A DNA stretch of 64,000 nucleotides from an uncultured Bacteroidales bacterium (GCA_902776435.1 CACYQB010000012.1:34168-98167), one strand, 5' to 3'. Shown: positions 32,540 to 41,876, numbered from the stretch's first letter. Notes: a model not told the origin generated them from the sequence alone. Program-made: numbers and translations.

Positions 32540-34666
32540 CTACTGCAAAATCATGTCGATAACGGCATTGATGTCGGCAATATTCACCTCGCCGTCGCCA
32601 TTTACGTCGCCCTCGGGCGAGGATGCGCCGCTCAGAATCTGGTCAATCAGGGCATTGACATCAGCAATATTGATCTCGCCATCGCCGTTCACGTCACCAG
32701 GCACTATCTCGTCCTCCAGGCAGACAATGTTCTCGAAATCAGTCCACACGAAATCACAGATGTAATTGTCTCTCGCTTCGCGGGTGACCACAAGCTTCGT
32801 ATTGGTAAAATGATATTCTTCAAAGGCGTTCCTGTCTTCCACCGTGGGCGGTACTTCGGACATCATGACAAGACGGGACAACGCATAGCAGCCCGAGAAA
32901 GCAAACGCCTCTATCGTTTCCACACTCAAGCCCATCTTCACTGTCTCGAGGTTGTAACAGCCGTAGAAGGCAGCCTCGCCGAGTGTCAGCAATCCGTCAC
33001 CAATAGTCACTTCTTTCAGGGCATAACAGCCATAAAAGGCGATGGGGCCGATAATTTCGGTGCCGTTACCGACAATCACGCTCTTCAAGTTCCTGCAACT
33101 GGCAAATGCGCCACACTCGATGGTCTTGACGCTCGCCGGTATCACGACACGCGTCAGGTTGCGGCAACCGTAGAAAGCATAATAACCGATGGATTCAAGG
33201 TTAGCGCCAAACGAGACAGTCTTGAGATTGGTGCAGGCCTCAAACGCGCAATAATCAATCGAGGTCACTCCTTCAGGAATATTCACTACCGTCAGCGCCT
33301 TGCAGTTCTTGAAGGCATACTTGCCAATGCGCTTGATGCTCTTGGGCAGCATGACGCTGGTCAAGGCTGCGCTCTCACGGAAAGCGCCATTGGCCACCTC
33401 TGTCACGGGATAGTTCACGCCATTGTAGCTCACCGTCTCAGGGACCACTACGCTCCCGCTATAAGAGCCATAACGCTCCTCGCGGTTGACGACAGCCACC
33501 TCATTGCCCTTAATCTTATAGCACACGCCGCCAGTCTCGAAATCATAAGGCCTGACGTCCATACCATAGACAAACGGGTACAGGTCGTGAATCATTTCCT
33601 GGTTACTCTGGAACGACATGCCCGACACCACAAAGGCATCGATGGAATAGTAGTCGTTACCGCCGCCTTCCCAGCCCCAATTCACATGGTAATAGCTCCC
33701 GATGCAGCCATCCACAACAAAAGCGTGTCCGCCCGCATCACCATAGCCGGAATACAGCACGGGATAGCCCTTGGACAAGTCCTCATGCAAAAAGGCCTCC
33801 CATTCCTCGTTGCTATAATCGCGGCGATGCACTATACTCGCGCTCAAGTTGTAGCCGAACACCTGCATGCCCACCATCTGATTCCAGCAACCGGAGCCGC
33901 TGCCGTTGGTGCCATATTCCATCGAGGCGCCCTGGCCGCAATAGCGCATCAGCGTGGATACAGCCTCGGCATGCTCGTCGTTATACTCCAGCGTATAGCC
34001 ATCCAGCATATTGTCCCAGTCCAGTTGGGTGCCGGGCAGTGCGGGCACCACGATGTTATAGGCATGTGCCACATAAGCGGGCAATGGTGGCAACTCGTCA
34101 GGGAATTTCCAGTAATACATCACCTGGGCCATCGCCGTGGCGATACATCCTGTCACGCAGTGCTCGCCCTTATAGACGGGGCATTGGTCATTGTAGGGCG
34201 TGCCCTGGCTCCAGGTACACACCAGCAAGGGATCCACCCGAAGCGTCGCATCAAGGGATGGACGTTCCACACTGGCATCAGGATGGGCATGCAGCCACTC
34301 TATATCCTCGGCATAGTGGTCAAGCAACCATTGCAGATTGCAGGGCACATTGTTCATGTCAAGGGCATGGTCACCCCATGCCAGCACCTCACGTGCACGG
34401 TCATCACCCGACACGATATAAAACGCGCTGCCGTCATCGGCATTCAAGACATAATAGTCGGCGGCATCAGCCTTGATGGCCGATGATTTCACATAATCCA
34501 CCTGCAGCGGGCGGACCGACGCCTGTATTGAGCGCGGTGCATGTGTGCTTAGAAACCGCGCTACGGCCATCTGGGCCTGCTCCTTGTCAACACTTTCGGC
34601 AGTCACACTCAGCGCCGCCAGCATCGCGGCGCCCACCATCAGTAAATACTTCTTCATCTTTCTCAT
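32540..34666 (-). CDS. Exported C10 protease with BspA-type leucine-rich repeats and dockerin repeats
   Basis: 708 residues; Met4 (MKKYLLMVGAAM) is an equally likely start. Signal (to about 23), propeptide, then the C10 domain with Cys174 (TGCIATAMAQVMYYW) and His314 (GHAFVVDG, YHVNWGWEGG). Residues about 395-620 are LRR_5/BspA repeats of the SITxIGxYAFxxCxxLxxVxIP type, about eight units. Two dockerin-type repeats close the protein (GDVNGDGEINIADVNALIDQ; GDVNGDGEVNIADINAVIDM). BspA repeats bind host matrix or other cells; combined with a protease this suggests surface-targeted proteolysis. It lies 39 bases after the M6 gene, so likely in one operon. Confidence 0.9.
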   Translation of the reverse strand: MRKMKKYLLMVGAAMLAALSVTAESVDKEQAQMAVARFLSTHAPRSIQASVRPLQVDYVKSSAIKADAADYYVLNADDGSAFYIVSGDDRAREVLAWGDHALDMNNVPCNLQWLLDHYAEDIEWLHAHPDASVERPSLDATLRVDPLLVCTWSQGTPYNDQCPVYKGEHCVTGCIATAMAQVMYYWKFPDELPPLPAYVAHAYNIVVPALPGTQLDWDNMLDGYTLEYNDEHAEAVSTLMRYCGQGASMEYGTNGSGSGCWNQMVGMQVFGYNLSASIVHRRDYSNEEWEAFLHEDLSKGYPVLYSGYGDAGGHAFVVDGCIGSYYHVNWGWEGGGNDYYSIDAFVVSGMSFQSNQEMIHDLYPFVYGMDVRPYDFETGGVCYKIKGNEVAVVNREERYGSYSGSVVVPETVSYNGVNYPVTEVANGAFRESAALTSVMLPKSIKRIGKYAFKNCKALTVVNIPEGVTSIDYCAFEACTNLKTVSFGANLESIGYYAFYGCRNLTRVVIPASVKTIECGAFASCRNLKSVIVGNGTEIIGPIAFYGCYALKEVTIGDGLLTLGEAAFYGCYNLETVKMGLSVETIEAFAFSGCYALSRLVMMSEVPPTVEDRNAFEEYHFTNTKLVVTREARDNYICDFVWTDFENIVCLEDEIVPGDVNGDGEINIADVNALIDQILSGASSPEGDVNGDGEVNIADINAVIDMILQ

Positions 34667-34705
34667 CGGGTTTTAAGATTTTATGATACTCTTAGCAATC
34701 GTTTT

Positions 34706-36436
34706 TTAACTCAGGATGATGTCGATAATCATCGAGACATCGGCTATCGTTATTTCCCCGTCGTGGTTGATGTCGCAATACCAGACGGTATTGGCATCAT
34801 GAGCCCCAGAGAGGATGGCGTCAATGACCGTGTTCACGTCAGCAATGTTCACCTCTCCGTCTTGGTTGGCGTCACCGGGCGTCGGAGCCTTTAGCATGTA
34901 ACCAAACGAAGCGGTACTCTGGTCTTCGCTGATGGTCATGACCGTGATGGGCTTGTGCATTTTGCCTCCGGTATAGACATCCGCGGCAGGTGTGCTTTCG
35001 TCGGTCAAGGCGGTCCGGCCCTCCTGAGGCCACAGGTCAAATCGGTTGGTGCTGCTCGACAGGACGTTATCGGCAGGAATAATCGTCATGCGGGGATGGT
35101 TCCACGAGTTGTTGGGCGTGTTGTTGTCCCATGCAGACTTATCGTAGTCCACATGCAGGATCATAATGCCTTCGGTGGCGATATAGGAATCCCAACCAGT
35201 ACGGGTACGGTACTCGAGCAGGTAATATTCGTCAGGGTTGGCATCATTGGTCACCTTGACTGCATTGCCCGCATCGGTATTGAGCGGCGACAAGGTATAG
35301 CGGGTATTCTCCACGGGTTCTATCAGGTCCATCCAGCCCATGAAATGGCGCTCATAGGACGTGTAACCCACTGGCGTGTGGCCATTGTCCTGGTAGCATC
35401 CGTCATCCATGATGTCCCAAGTGTTCATGCCGTAATAGTTGCCACCGTTGGTGGGATAGAAGTCAGGGAGACCGAGGCAATGCCCGAACTCGTGGCAGAA
35501 GGTACCGATGCCGTCAATCTGGTCGGTCGTGTCATAAGGGCCCTCAAGTTCGTTGAACACGGCATATCGGTCGATGGTCACTCCGTCGAGTTGGAACGGG
35601 CCGATGGTGCTGCAGCCCCACTCATAGGTTTCCTGCATGTCCCACTGGCAGGGCCAGATACATTCGGGCACCGAGTACCATGCCTGGGCCTCGCCCACAC
35701 CGGCATAGAGCACGACCACCACATCGACATAACCGTCGCCGTCGTTATCATAGTTACTGAAATCCACGTCGTTCAGGCCCGTGCAGGCATCATAAATCAT
35801 CGTGCCGATTTGCTCATCCACCTCGGTGCCATACTTGCGCACATTGTCGCCGTAGAAAGCCCTGGTTTGCGGCAAATCGACGGGACCGAGGATGTCAAAC
35901 TGAGGAGAAAACACACCGCGGGACTGCGACTCAAAGTAGTGCAGGCAACTCTTGTCCATCTCGTTGAACTGGTTCTGGAACGTGGCAACGGGATTATCGC
36001 TCTTGAAGCGGAGGTCGCTGTAGTTCACCAGGATGATGGGAATGCGCGGCGAGCCCATAGTGGGCACCTGCGGATTGTCGTTCTCGCCACGGCGCGGTGC
36101 GCGCTGCGGTGCGGCATCTGTAGCCATCTGGTCACGGTAAGCGGCGATAAAGGCCATCTCCTCGATGCCACGGTGACCTTTGTCGTGGGCAGGCACATCG
36201 CTCAGCGAGCCAGCCACAGTATAGCAGTAATCACCGTTCCTGTCCATGGCCACCGTCAAGCCGTCCATGGTCTCCATCGAGCGGTGCAGTTCCCCACCCC
36301 GCATCACCAGCGTCACTGTCGAGCCGTCACGTTGCACGTGGACAAGCCGCCCTGGCTTGGCGGGCGCAGCCGTCATGAGGACACAGGTCGCCACTGCGGC
36401 CACCATCGCCATTAATGTCTTCTTCATTTCAATCAT
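34706..36436 (-). CDS. Exported M6-type metalloprotease with dockerin repeats
   Basis: 576 residues; Met4 is also possible. A signal peptide (to about 25) and propeptide precede an immune-inhibitor-A-like domain: PRIPIILVNYSDLRF (130-144), a Ca-site-like YDNDGDGYVDVVV (229-241), and the zinc site HEFGHCLGLPD (315-325) with His315 and His319. Two C-terminal dockerin-type repeats follow (GDANQDGEVNIADVNTVIDA; CDINHDGEITIADVSMIIDI). The first bases overlap the DUF3828-like gene's stop (ATGA, 36433-36436), so translation is coupled. Likely secreted; cleaves proteins, substrate unknown. Confidence 0.88.
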   Translation of the reverse strand: MIEMKKTLMAMVAAVATCVLMTAAPAKPGRLVHVQRDGSTVTLVMRGGELHRSMETMDGLTVAMDRNGDYCYTVAGSLSDVPAHDKGHRGIEEMAFIAAYRDQMATDAAPQRAPRRGENDNPQVPTMGSPRIPIILVNYSDLRFKSDNPVATFQNQFNEMDKSCLHYFESQSRGVFSPQFDILGPVDLPQTRAFYGDNVRKYGTEVDEQIGTMIYDACTGLNDVDFSNYDNDGDGYVDVVVVLYAGVGEAQAWYSVPECIWPCQWDMQETYEWGCSTIGPFQLDGVTIDRYAVFNELEGPYDTTDQIDGIGTFCHEFGHCLGLPDFYPTNGGNYYGMNTWDIMDDGCYQDNGHTPVGYTSYERHFMGWMDLIEPVENTRYTLSPLNTDAGNAVKVTNDANPDEYYLLEYRTRTGWDSYIATEGIMILHVDYDKSAWDNNTPNNSWNHPRMTIIPADNVLSSSTNRFDLWPQEGRTALTDESTPAADVYTGGKMHKPITVMTISEDQSTASFGYMLKAPTPGDANQDGEVNIADVNTVIDAILSGAHDANTVWYCDINHDGEITIADVSMIIDIILS

Positions 36437-36981
36437 TTTTTCTCCGTCAGGTATTCTTTCATGGATGCCTTCCAGTCAATGGCGGGATCGTTGCTAATAA
36501 AGTCGTCGATTCGCCATTCGTCAGCCTCCTTGACCATTTCAAGACGCACTGGGGCCACACTGCCGCAGTTGTGCAGATTGAGTGCGACGGTAGCAGTAGA
36601 GTCGGTCATTGCTGTGACAGCCACATCGCTCACGCTCAGGTCCTGCCAATCCTGGCCCATAATCCAGTAGTCGGCGTCAAAGAAGCCCACCATGCCATCA
36701 TTGTGCTGCTTGTCAAATTCGTTCACGCGTCCGACCCATGCATTCCAGTCCTGGGTGCAGTACAGGCTGTCGAGGTTGGCCATAGTGATATTGTTCTCAC
36801 CTGCCTTCCTGAGCGAGTCCATGAGGTTATATTGCTCAAACGCGCCTTGATAAATACCGTTAACTCGCTCAATCAATCCCGAAGTGTCAAGGGATTGATG
36901 ATCTGCATCAGCCACATGGTTTCCTGTCGTGCAGGCACCCAACACGGCGGCAAGCGCCGCAATCCATAACATTTTCTTCAT
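36433..36981 (-). CDS. Small lipoprotein, DUF3828-like
   Basis: 182 residues with a lipoprotein signal (to LGAC, Cys17). The mature part is a mixed alpha/beta fold that ends VRLEMVKEADEWRIDDFISN, as in NTF2-like/DUF3828 proteins. It is the first gene of a minus-strand operon with the M6 and BspA-C10 proteases. Such proteins may protect or assist the secreted enzymes, but no function is shown. Confidence 0.6.
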   Translation of the reverse strand: MKKMLWIAALAAVLGACTTGNHVADADHQSLDTSGLIERVNGIYQGAFEQYNLMDSLRKAGENNITMANLDSLYCTQDWNAWVGRVNEFDKQHNDGMVGFFDADYWIMGQDWQDLSVSDVAVTAMTDSTATVALNLHNCGSVAPVRLEMVKEADEWRIDDFISNDPAIDWKASMKEYLTEKK

Positions 36982-37012
36982 ATTTTCGACCTTTTATATC
37001 CTACTTTCGTGG

Positions 37013-37040
37013 CAAAGGTAGTATTTTTTCTCTAATTTTG
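37013..37040. promoter_or_regulatory. Divergent promoters for the protease operon and LysO genes
   Basis: Minus strand TACCTTTG (37020-37013), 31 bases before the lipoprotein start. Plus strand TAATTTTG (37033-37040), only 7 bases before the LysO ATG at 37048, so that mRNA would be nearly leaderless. The two boxes are 12 bases apart and their polymerase sites must compete. Confidence 0.6.
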
Positions 37041-37047
37041 CAGCATT

Positions 37048-37338
37048 ATGTTGAAGGTCGTTGCTATCATGCTCAGTGGAATGGCCGTGGGCTTCCTCTT
37101 GAGGAAGCGCCGCCTGCGGGTGGTGCCTCACGCGGTGACGGTGCTCATCTGGCTGTTGCTCTTTTTCTTAGGGGTCGAGGTCGGCGAGAATCCTCAAGTC
37201 ATCAACGGCATCCGCGACCTGGGACTTGAGGCCATGTGGCTCTCCTTGACGGGCATTGCGGGAACCATCCTGTTCTCCTGGGCGCTATGGCGATGGACGC
37301 GCGGCCGGAAAAAGAAAGGAGGTGGCCCCTCATCATGA
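37048..37338 (+). CDS. LysO-family transporter, N-terminal subunit
   Basis: 96 residues with three hydrophobic helices (about 1-17, 28-47, 65-85), matching the N-terminal part of the lysine exporter LysO (YbjE, about 299 residues in E. coli). It ends with a 4-base overlap (ATGA, 37335-37338) into the C-terminal subunit, so both are made together. The pair would form an inner-membrane amino-acid (lysine) exporter. Confidence 0.75.
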   Translation: MLKVVAIMLSGMAVGFLLRKRRLRVVPHAVTVLIWLLLFFLGVEVGENPQVINGIRDLGLEAMWLSLTGIAGTILFSWALWRWTRGRKKKGGGPSS

Positions 37339-37937
37339 AAGGCAGCCTCATCATCATCGCCTTCTTCATCTTGGGCATCCTGTGTGGCCTCATGCACTGG
37401 TTACCCGACCTGAACGCCTACGGCAACGTGAGTTTCCTCACCCTGTGTGCGCTGCTCTTTTGCGTCGGTGTCACCGTAGGCAACAACACCGAACTGTTGA
37501 AAAGTTTTCGACAACTCGATTCCCGCCTGATGCTCCTGCCGTTGATGACCATCTTCGGCACCCTCACCGCAACCGCCGTTGCTTCAATCGGCCTGCCTGG
37601 CCGCTCATTGACTGACTGCCTCGCCGTGGGTTCAGGCTTCGGCTATTATTCCCTGTCGAGCATCCTCATTACCCAGTACCGCGGCCCGGAGTTAGGCACC
37701 GTGGCCCTGCTCGCCAACATCATCCGCGAGGTATTCACACTCCTCGGCGCCCCCCTGTTGGTCAGGTACTTCGGCCCCCTGTCCCCCATCTCCTGCGGCG
37801 GAGCCACCACCATGGACACCACCCTGCCCATCATTACCCGTTGCAGCGGCCAGGACTTCGTCATCCTCTCCCTCTTCCACGGCTTCCTCGTCGACTTCTC
37901 CGTCCCCTTCCTCGTCACCTTCTTCACCACCCTATAA
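37335..37937 (+). CDS. LysO-family transporter, C-terminal subunit
   Basis: 200 residues from the ATG at 37335; upstream in-frame codons to 37236 are shadows of the N-terminal subunit. About six membrane helices, with the LysO-type signatures FCVGVTVGNNTELL, SLTDCLAVGSGFGYYSLSSI and GGATTMDTTLPIITRCSG. Lysine export is the role of E. coli LysO; the substrate here is assumed from homology. Three hairpins follow the stop. Confidence 0.8.
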   Translation: MKGSLIIIAFFILGILCGLMHWLPDLNAYGNVSFLTLCALLFCVGVTVGNNTELLKSFRQLDSRLMLLPLMTIFGTLTATAVASIGLPGRSLTDCLAVGSGFGYYSLSSILITQYRGPELGTVALLANIIREVFTLLGAPLLVRYFGPLSPISCGGATTMDTTLPIITRCSGQDFVILSLFHGFLVDFSVPFLVTFFTTL

Positions 37938-37958
37938 CCCCTCAGTACCATCCAAGCA

Positions 37959-38103
37959 TTACGAGCCGCTAGCTCGTAAAAAGAATCGTCATGTCAGAGT
38001 ATTGCGAGCCAGTGGCTCGCAGAAAAAAGACGCTAAATCTTAGCGACTTAGCGTCTTAGAGTGAGATATCGGGTTACTCTCTAATCTCTAATCACTAATC
38101 ACT
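37959..38103. repeat. Cluster of three hairpins and a short CTAATCA tandem repeat
   Basis: Between LysO and the converging barrel gene lie TTACGAGC/GCTCGTAA (37959-37979), TGCGAGCC/GGCTCGCA (38003-38021) and GACGCTAA/TTAGCGTC (38029-38055), all 8-bp perfect stems. They are followed by five degenerate CTAATC(A/T)CTAAT units to about 38103. They may serve as two-way terminators. Confidence 0.6.
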
Positions 38104-38110
38104 AATCATT

Positions 38111-40666
38111 CTAGTTCTGTCCTCCCATGCCGCCGGTGGGGCTGTTGCCAGCGCCGCCGGACTGCTTGCCGCTGCCGATGAGGTCGTCGTTCTCGATGGT
38201 CTTATCAGCCTTCTTGACATGAGTTGAGAGCGAACCGAAGCGGTAACTGATGTTGATACCAAATCGGCGTGACTGCTGCTGGTAACGGCTCCAACCCGTC
38301 ACATCGCCCTGCGTCACATAGTTCTTCATGCTCATGTACTTGCCGCTGAAGGGCACGATGGCCTGCAACTGGACAGTCAGGCGATCCTCCTTGAGGAATG
38401 AGCGCTGCAGACTGAAGCCGTGGAAGAAGATGGTCCCCATGCGGCCATACAGGTCGCTGATACCACCGCCCCACATGCCGGCGAAGCCCGACAACTGGAT
38501 TTTCCAGGGAAGGAACTGGGTCACGTTGGCAAAGAAGTTGCCACTAACGCGGTCGTTCTTGAGGCCCAGCTCGTTGCTCTTGTAATAATTGTAGCCGATG
38601 GAGCCGTTGAGCATGATGTTGGTCTTCTGAGTCATCATCCACTGCACGAAGGCCGACAGGGTAGTCGAGTAGGTCTTGAGGGTGTTGGCATAGGTCGATA
38701 CCTGCACCAGACCGTCGGCCCACTTCACGGCACCGATGCCGTTGTTGCTGAACTGGAACTGCGGCGTGATGTTAAAGGTCAACTTGGGACCCACGCGCAT
38801 GTAGGTCAAGCTCACGGAGTGGTAGTGAACGCTACCCAGGTCGGTGTTACCAAAGGAACGGCTCGTGGGGCTCTCGATCACGGCAGGATTGAGGTAACTG
38901 ATACCCGGACGGTTAATGCTGGCCGCATAGGACAACTTGAGGCTGTTGGCGAAGTTGAACTTGTAGTGCAGGCTGGCACTGGGCACGAAGTCATTGAGAT
39001 GGGCTTCGTAGGGGACCATTTGGCCATCAGGATAGGTAGCACGCAGGTAGCTGTGCTCATAGCGCAGGCCAGCACGGGCGCTCCACGGACCACTGGTGAA
39101 GGTGTAGCTCACGTAGGCGGCGCCCACTTGGGTCACGTGCTTGTAGCGCATGTCGGTAAAATCTTCGGTGCCCAGGTAGTCAAGCACGTTGTGGCTGCGG
39201 TTCAGGCGGTAGATGTACTTGGCGCCGGTCTCGAGGGTGTGCTTCTCGGCCAGGGGGCGGGTCCAGTCGAGCTGGAAGGTGTGCTCGTTGAAGTTTTCCT
39301 TGCCGTCAGAGTCAATGCCGTAATAGAGCACGGGGAGATTGAACACGTCGTTATAGAGTGAATAGTCCTTATTCTTGTTGTGCCATGCCGAAAGCATGTA
39401 ACTGAAGGTGATGGCCTCACCCTTGAGGTGTGTGCGGCGCTGGTAGTCCAGGCGGCTATCGAAACTGTAACTGTCGGCGGTGTTTTTGCTGCCCATGCCG
39501 TAGCTGTAGATGGGCTGACCGACTGCATCAAGCATGCGGTTGTTGTTCAGGCTATTTGCCGTGTAATCATAGGCAAATCCGCTCAGCGACAACGAGACGA
39601 GGTTCAAGGTGTCGGGCTCCCAGCTGGCGCTCACATCACCAAAGTGGACCGTCATCTTTTTCACGTCAACAGTGCCGTCGCTCAACAGGTCGGCCCCGCT
39701 CTCCTTGTAGTGTGACAACGAGGAAGTCTTATAACCCTGGCCATTACTGCCATCATACATGATGCCGTAGTCAACCGACATCACCACCTTGTCGAGCTGA
39801 GTGGTCATGTTCAACGAGCCACCGAGCGATCCTCTGTGGTCAGTTCTGGCCGACGCCATGCCCGACACGCCCTTGATAGTGGAATTGTCGGCCATAACGA
39901 TGTTGAGAATCAATGTAGTACCCTCAGCGTCATACTTAGCGCCCGGCTCGGTAATGACCTCGATGCGCTTCACACTGCTGGCGGGCATCGCCTTGAGGAT
40001 GTCCTTGGCATTACGCGAGAGCGAGGGGTCGGGATGACCATTGCGGAAAATCTTGAAGTTGGTCTGGCCGTTGACACGGATCTCGTCTTGGGCGTCCACG
40101 CTGACCATGGGCACCTTGCGCAACATGGTCAACACGTTGTTGGTCTTGCTGTCGGCATCATCGGCGACGCTGTAACCGATGCGGTCCACTTCCTGCTTGA
40201 TGAGTTGGCGTTGGGCGGTGACGGTCACATCCTTCAGTTGGATGTTGTCAAACACGCTCAGCAGCGAGTCGTTGATCCAGTCCTCGTCGCCGTTATCGGC
40301 GACAGCAGGGACTTCGCGCGTCAGTTTCAGTGCGGTGGAGTAACCCATCTGGCTATAAGTACCGTCCAGGGTGTTGTCCTTGAGGGTCGCCTTGTAGTTG
40401 GCGCCGATCTCGTTGATATCGACATTGATCTGGTCGCCCTTGATAGTCGCCTTGGCCTTGATGCCAAAGGCTTTCTGCTCGGGCGAATCGAGCGTGGCGG
40501 TCACGCCCTCATCGGTCTGTTGCAAGTTCAACACGATGGGGACAGTGTAGGGACCGGCTACAATATTGCCTTTCCAAGCGCCAGTAAAATCCTGTGCCAC
40601 CGTGATAAGACTCATCAGGGTGACCAGCATGGCGCACAACAATCTTTTTACCAATGTAGTTTTCAT
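38111..40666 (-). CDS. Outer-membrane beta-barrel (TonB-receptor-like) with an unusual N-terminal domain
   Basis: 851 residues, signal peptide to about 24. Residues about 25-116 form a beta domain (DFTGAWKGNIVAGPYTVPIV, DSPEQKAFGI, LDGTYSQMGYSTALKLTRE) resembling the small domain that precedes some Bacteroidetes alpha/beta hydrolases, in place of the usual carboxypeptidase-like repeat. A plug follows (DVTVTAQRQLIKQEVDRIGY, ASSVKRIEVITEPGAKYDAEGT) and then an OMP_b-brl_3-type barrel to about 825. The tail is rich in Gly, Ser and Asn. It probably imports or binds a small ligand; no partner genes are next to it. Confidence 0.8.
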   Translation of the reverse strand: MKTTLVKRLLCAMLVTLMSLITVAQDFTGAWKGNIVAGPYTVPIVLNLQQTDEGVTATLDSPEQKAFGIKAKATIKGDQINVDINEIGANYKATLKDNTLDGTYSQMGYSTALKLTREVPAVADNGDEDWINDSLLSVFDNIQLKDVTVTAQRQLIKQEVDRIGYSVADDADSKTNNVLTMLRKVPMVSVDAQDEIRVNGQTNFKIFRNGHPDPSLSRNAKDILKAMPASSVKRIEVITEPGAKYDAEGTTLILNIVMADNSTIKGVSGMASARTDHRGSLGGSLNMTTQLDKVVMSVDYGIMYDGSNGQGYKTSSLSHYKESGADLLSDGTVDVKKMTVHFGDVSASWEPDTLNLVSLSLSGFAYDYTANSLNNNRMLDAVGQPIYSYGMGSKNTADSYSFDSRLDYQRRTHLKGEAITFSYMLSAWHNKNKDYSLYNDVFNLPVLYYGIDSDGKENFNEHTFQLDWTRPLAEKHTLETGAKYIYRLNRSHNVLDYLGTEDFTDMRYKHVTQVGAAYVSYTFTSGPWSARAGLRYEHSYLRATYPDGQMVPYEAHLNDFVPSASLHYKFNFANSLKLSYAASINRPGISYLNPAVIESPTSRSFGNTDLGSVHYHSVSLTYMRVGPKLTFNITPQFQFSNNGIGAVKWADGLVQVSTYANTLKTYSTTLSAFVQWMMTQKTNIMLNGSIGYNYYKSNELGLKNDRVSGNFFANVTQFLPWKIQLSGFAGMWGGGISDLYGRMGTIFFHGFSLQRSFLKEDRLTVQLQAIVPFSGKYMSMKNYVTQGDVTGWSRYQQQSRRFGINISYRFGSLSTHVKKADKTIENDDLIGSGKQSGGAGNSPTGGMGGQN

Positions 40667-40798
40667 ATTATTTACTTGAGTTTAGTTAGTTTTTATTCCT
40701 ATATAATAGACGTAGATGCCATACAAAAAGTTGCAACTAATAACAGTTTTTTTAAGTTGTTCCTGATGGCTTGACGCCAATTCTTAATTCTCCAGGAA

Positions 40799-41320
40799 TC
40801 ATTCTTTTGAAATCATGTCGCGCAAGCGATCAAGTTCTTTTTCAACGGGTCGCTTGTCTCTCTTGCGAAACAGGGACCAAACGAGAACACCAATAAGGAT
40901 AACACCAATAGCTGCAAACACTATAGTTTTTGTCATGCTGACTTCTCCGAAATCAGAGTAGATGTCATAACTAATGTACAAAACCAACGCAAGCGCTGCC
41001 AGGTAGCCCAAGATTTTATTTGCCTTATTATACTTTTGGTACATATCCACCAACTGATGAGCGTCTTCACATTTGCTCATTCTCTTTTTCCACCAAATTT
41101 CAAAAACAAAGAGTGGAAGGAGAAGAACCGGAAAAGACCATAGTTGAGACAACCAATCGCCTGTGATAAAACCATTGACAAGATTGTATACTAAAAGGAG
41201 CAGGAGAAAGCCTCCACAGCCGGTGTTGTTCTTTGCATCGGTGGCAAACTCGCGCTGAATGTCCTCAATCAGTTCATCCTTGCTGAATTTCTCGACCCAA
41301 TCTTTCTTTTCTTCTTCCAT
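40799..41320 (-). CDS. Membrane protein of unknown function
   Basis: 173 residues. A charged N-terminus (about 1-33) and four predicted membrane helices (about 35-53, 62-75, 103-118, 129-148), then a cytosolic helix EKELDRLRDMISKE at the end. Not recognised. Its layout (charged ends, helices, closing amphipathic 'RLR' helix) recalls the protein at 45131-45793, although the sequences are not clearly alike. Confidence 0.6.
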   Translation of the reverse strand: MEEEKKDWVEKFSKDELIEDIQREFATDAKNNTGCGGFLLLLLVYNLVNGFITGDWLSQLWSFPVLLLPLFVFEIWWKKRMSKCEDAHQLVDMYQKYNKANKILGYLAALALVLYISYDIYSDFGEVSMTKTIVFAAIGVILIGVLVWSLFRKRDKRPVEKELDRLRDMISKE

Positions 41321-41457
41321 AATCGTTATATTTTAGTTGTTTCTACCCTTTAGACGCACGAAGGTAGCGAAAAACTACACAAGGGATCATTTTTTTGGCA
41401 TTATTTTTGCTGTATTGATAATCAGAGATTTTTAACCATTAATTTTTGATTTAGGAA

Positions 41458-41775
41458 ATGATACTTTCAACAACGCCCCAAATTGAGGGCTACAACATCC
41501 GTGAGTACAAAGGCATTGTGACAGGCGAGACCATTATCGGCGCCAACTTTATGAAGGACATCTTTGCAGGCATCCGCGACATCGTGGGCGGCCGCTCGGC
41601 CAGCTACGAGAAAGTGCTGCGACAGGCCAAGGATACCTCAATGCAGGAGATGATGGAACGTGCACAGGCAATGGGCGCCAACGCCATCGTGGGCATCGAC
41701 ATCGATTACGAGACCATCGGCGAGAGCAACTCCATGCTCATGGTCGCCACCAGCGGCACCGCCGTCGTCATCTGA
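41458..41775 (+). CDS. YbjQ family (UPF0145) protein
   Basis: 105 residues, the usual length. The family pattern is complete: [60 protein letters not shown]. Small cytosolic protein that assembles into rings; its function is unknown. A -7-like TATTTTTG lies at 41402-41409. Confidence 0.9.
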   Translation: MILSTTPQIEGYNIREYKGIVTGETIIGANFMKDIFAGIRDIVGGRSASYEKVLRQAKDTSMQEMMERAQAMGANAIVGIDIDYETIGESNSMLMVATSGTAVVI

Positions 41776-41786
41776 TCGCGACTCTC

Positions 41787-41871
41787 TCAAACAACAAGGA
41801 CAACTTGTTTTATACAACAAAGACAACTTATCATTGTCAATGTCGTTAATCAAGTTGTCCCTATTGTTTGA
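41787..41871. repeat. CAACAA palindromic element, copy 1
   Basis: The ends TCAAACAACAAGGACAACTT and AAGTTGTCCCTATTGTTTGA are near-perfect inverted repeats around an A/T-rich middle. Lies between two converging genes, 11 bases from one stop and 5 from the other. Related copies are at 50601, 62364 and 63833. Confidence 0.75.
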
Positions 41872-41876
41872 TCATT

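Noticed and set aside
32504-36415. Very long plus-strand frames opposite the C10 and M6 protease genes (up to 660 and 486 codons)
   Set aside because: They mirror conserved protease genes with clear catalytic motifs and have no recognisable domains or promoters; long antisense frames are expected at this base composition.
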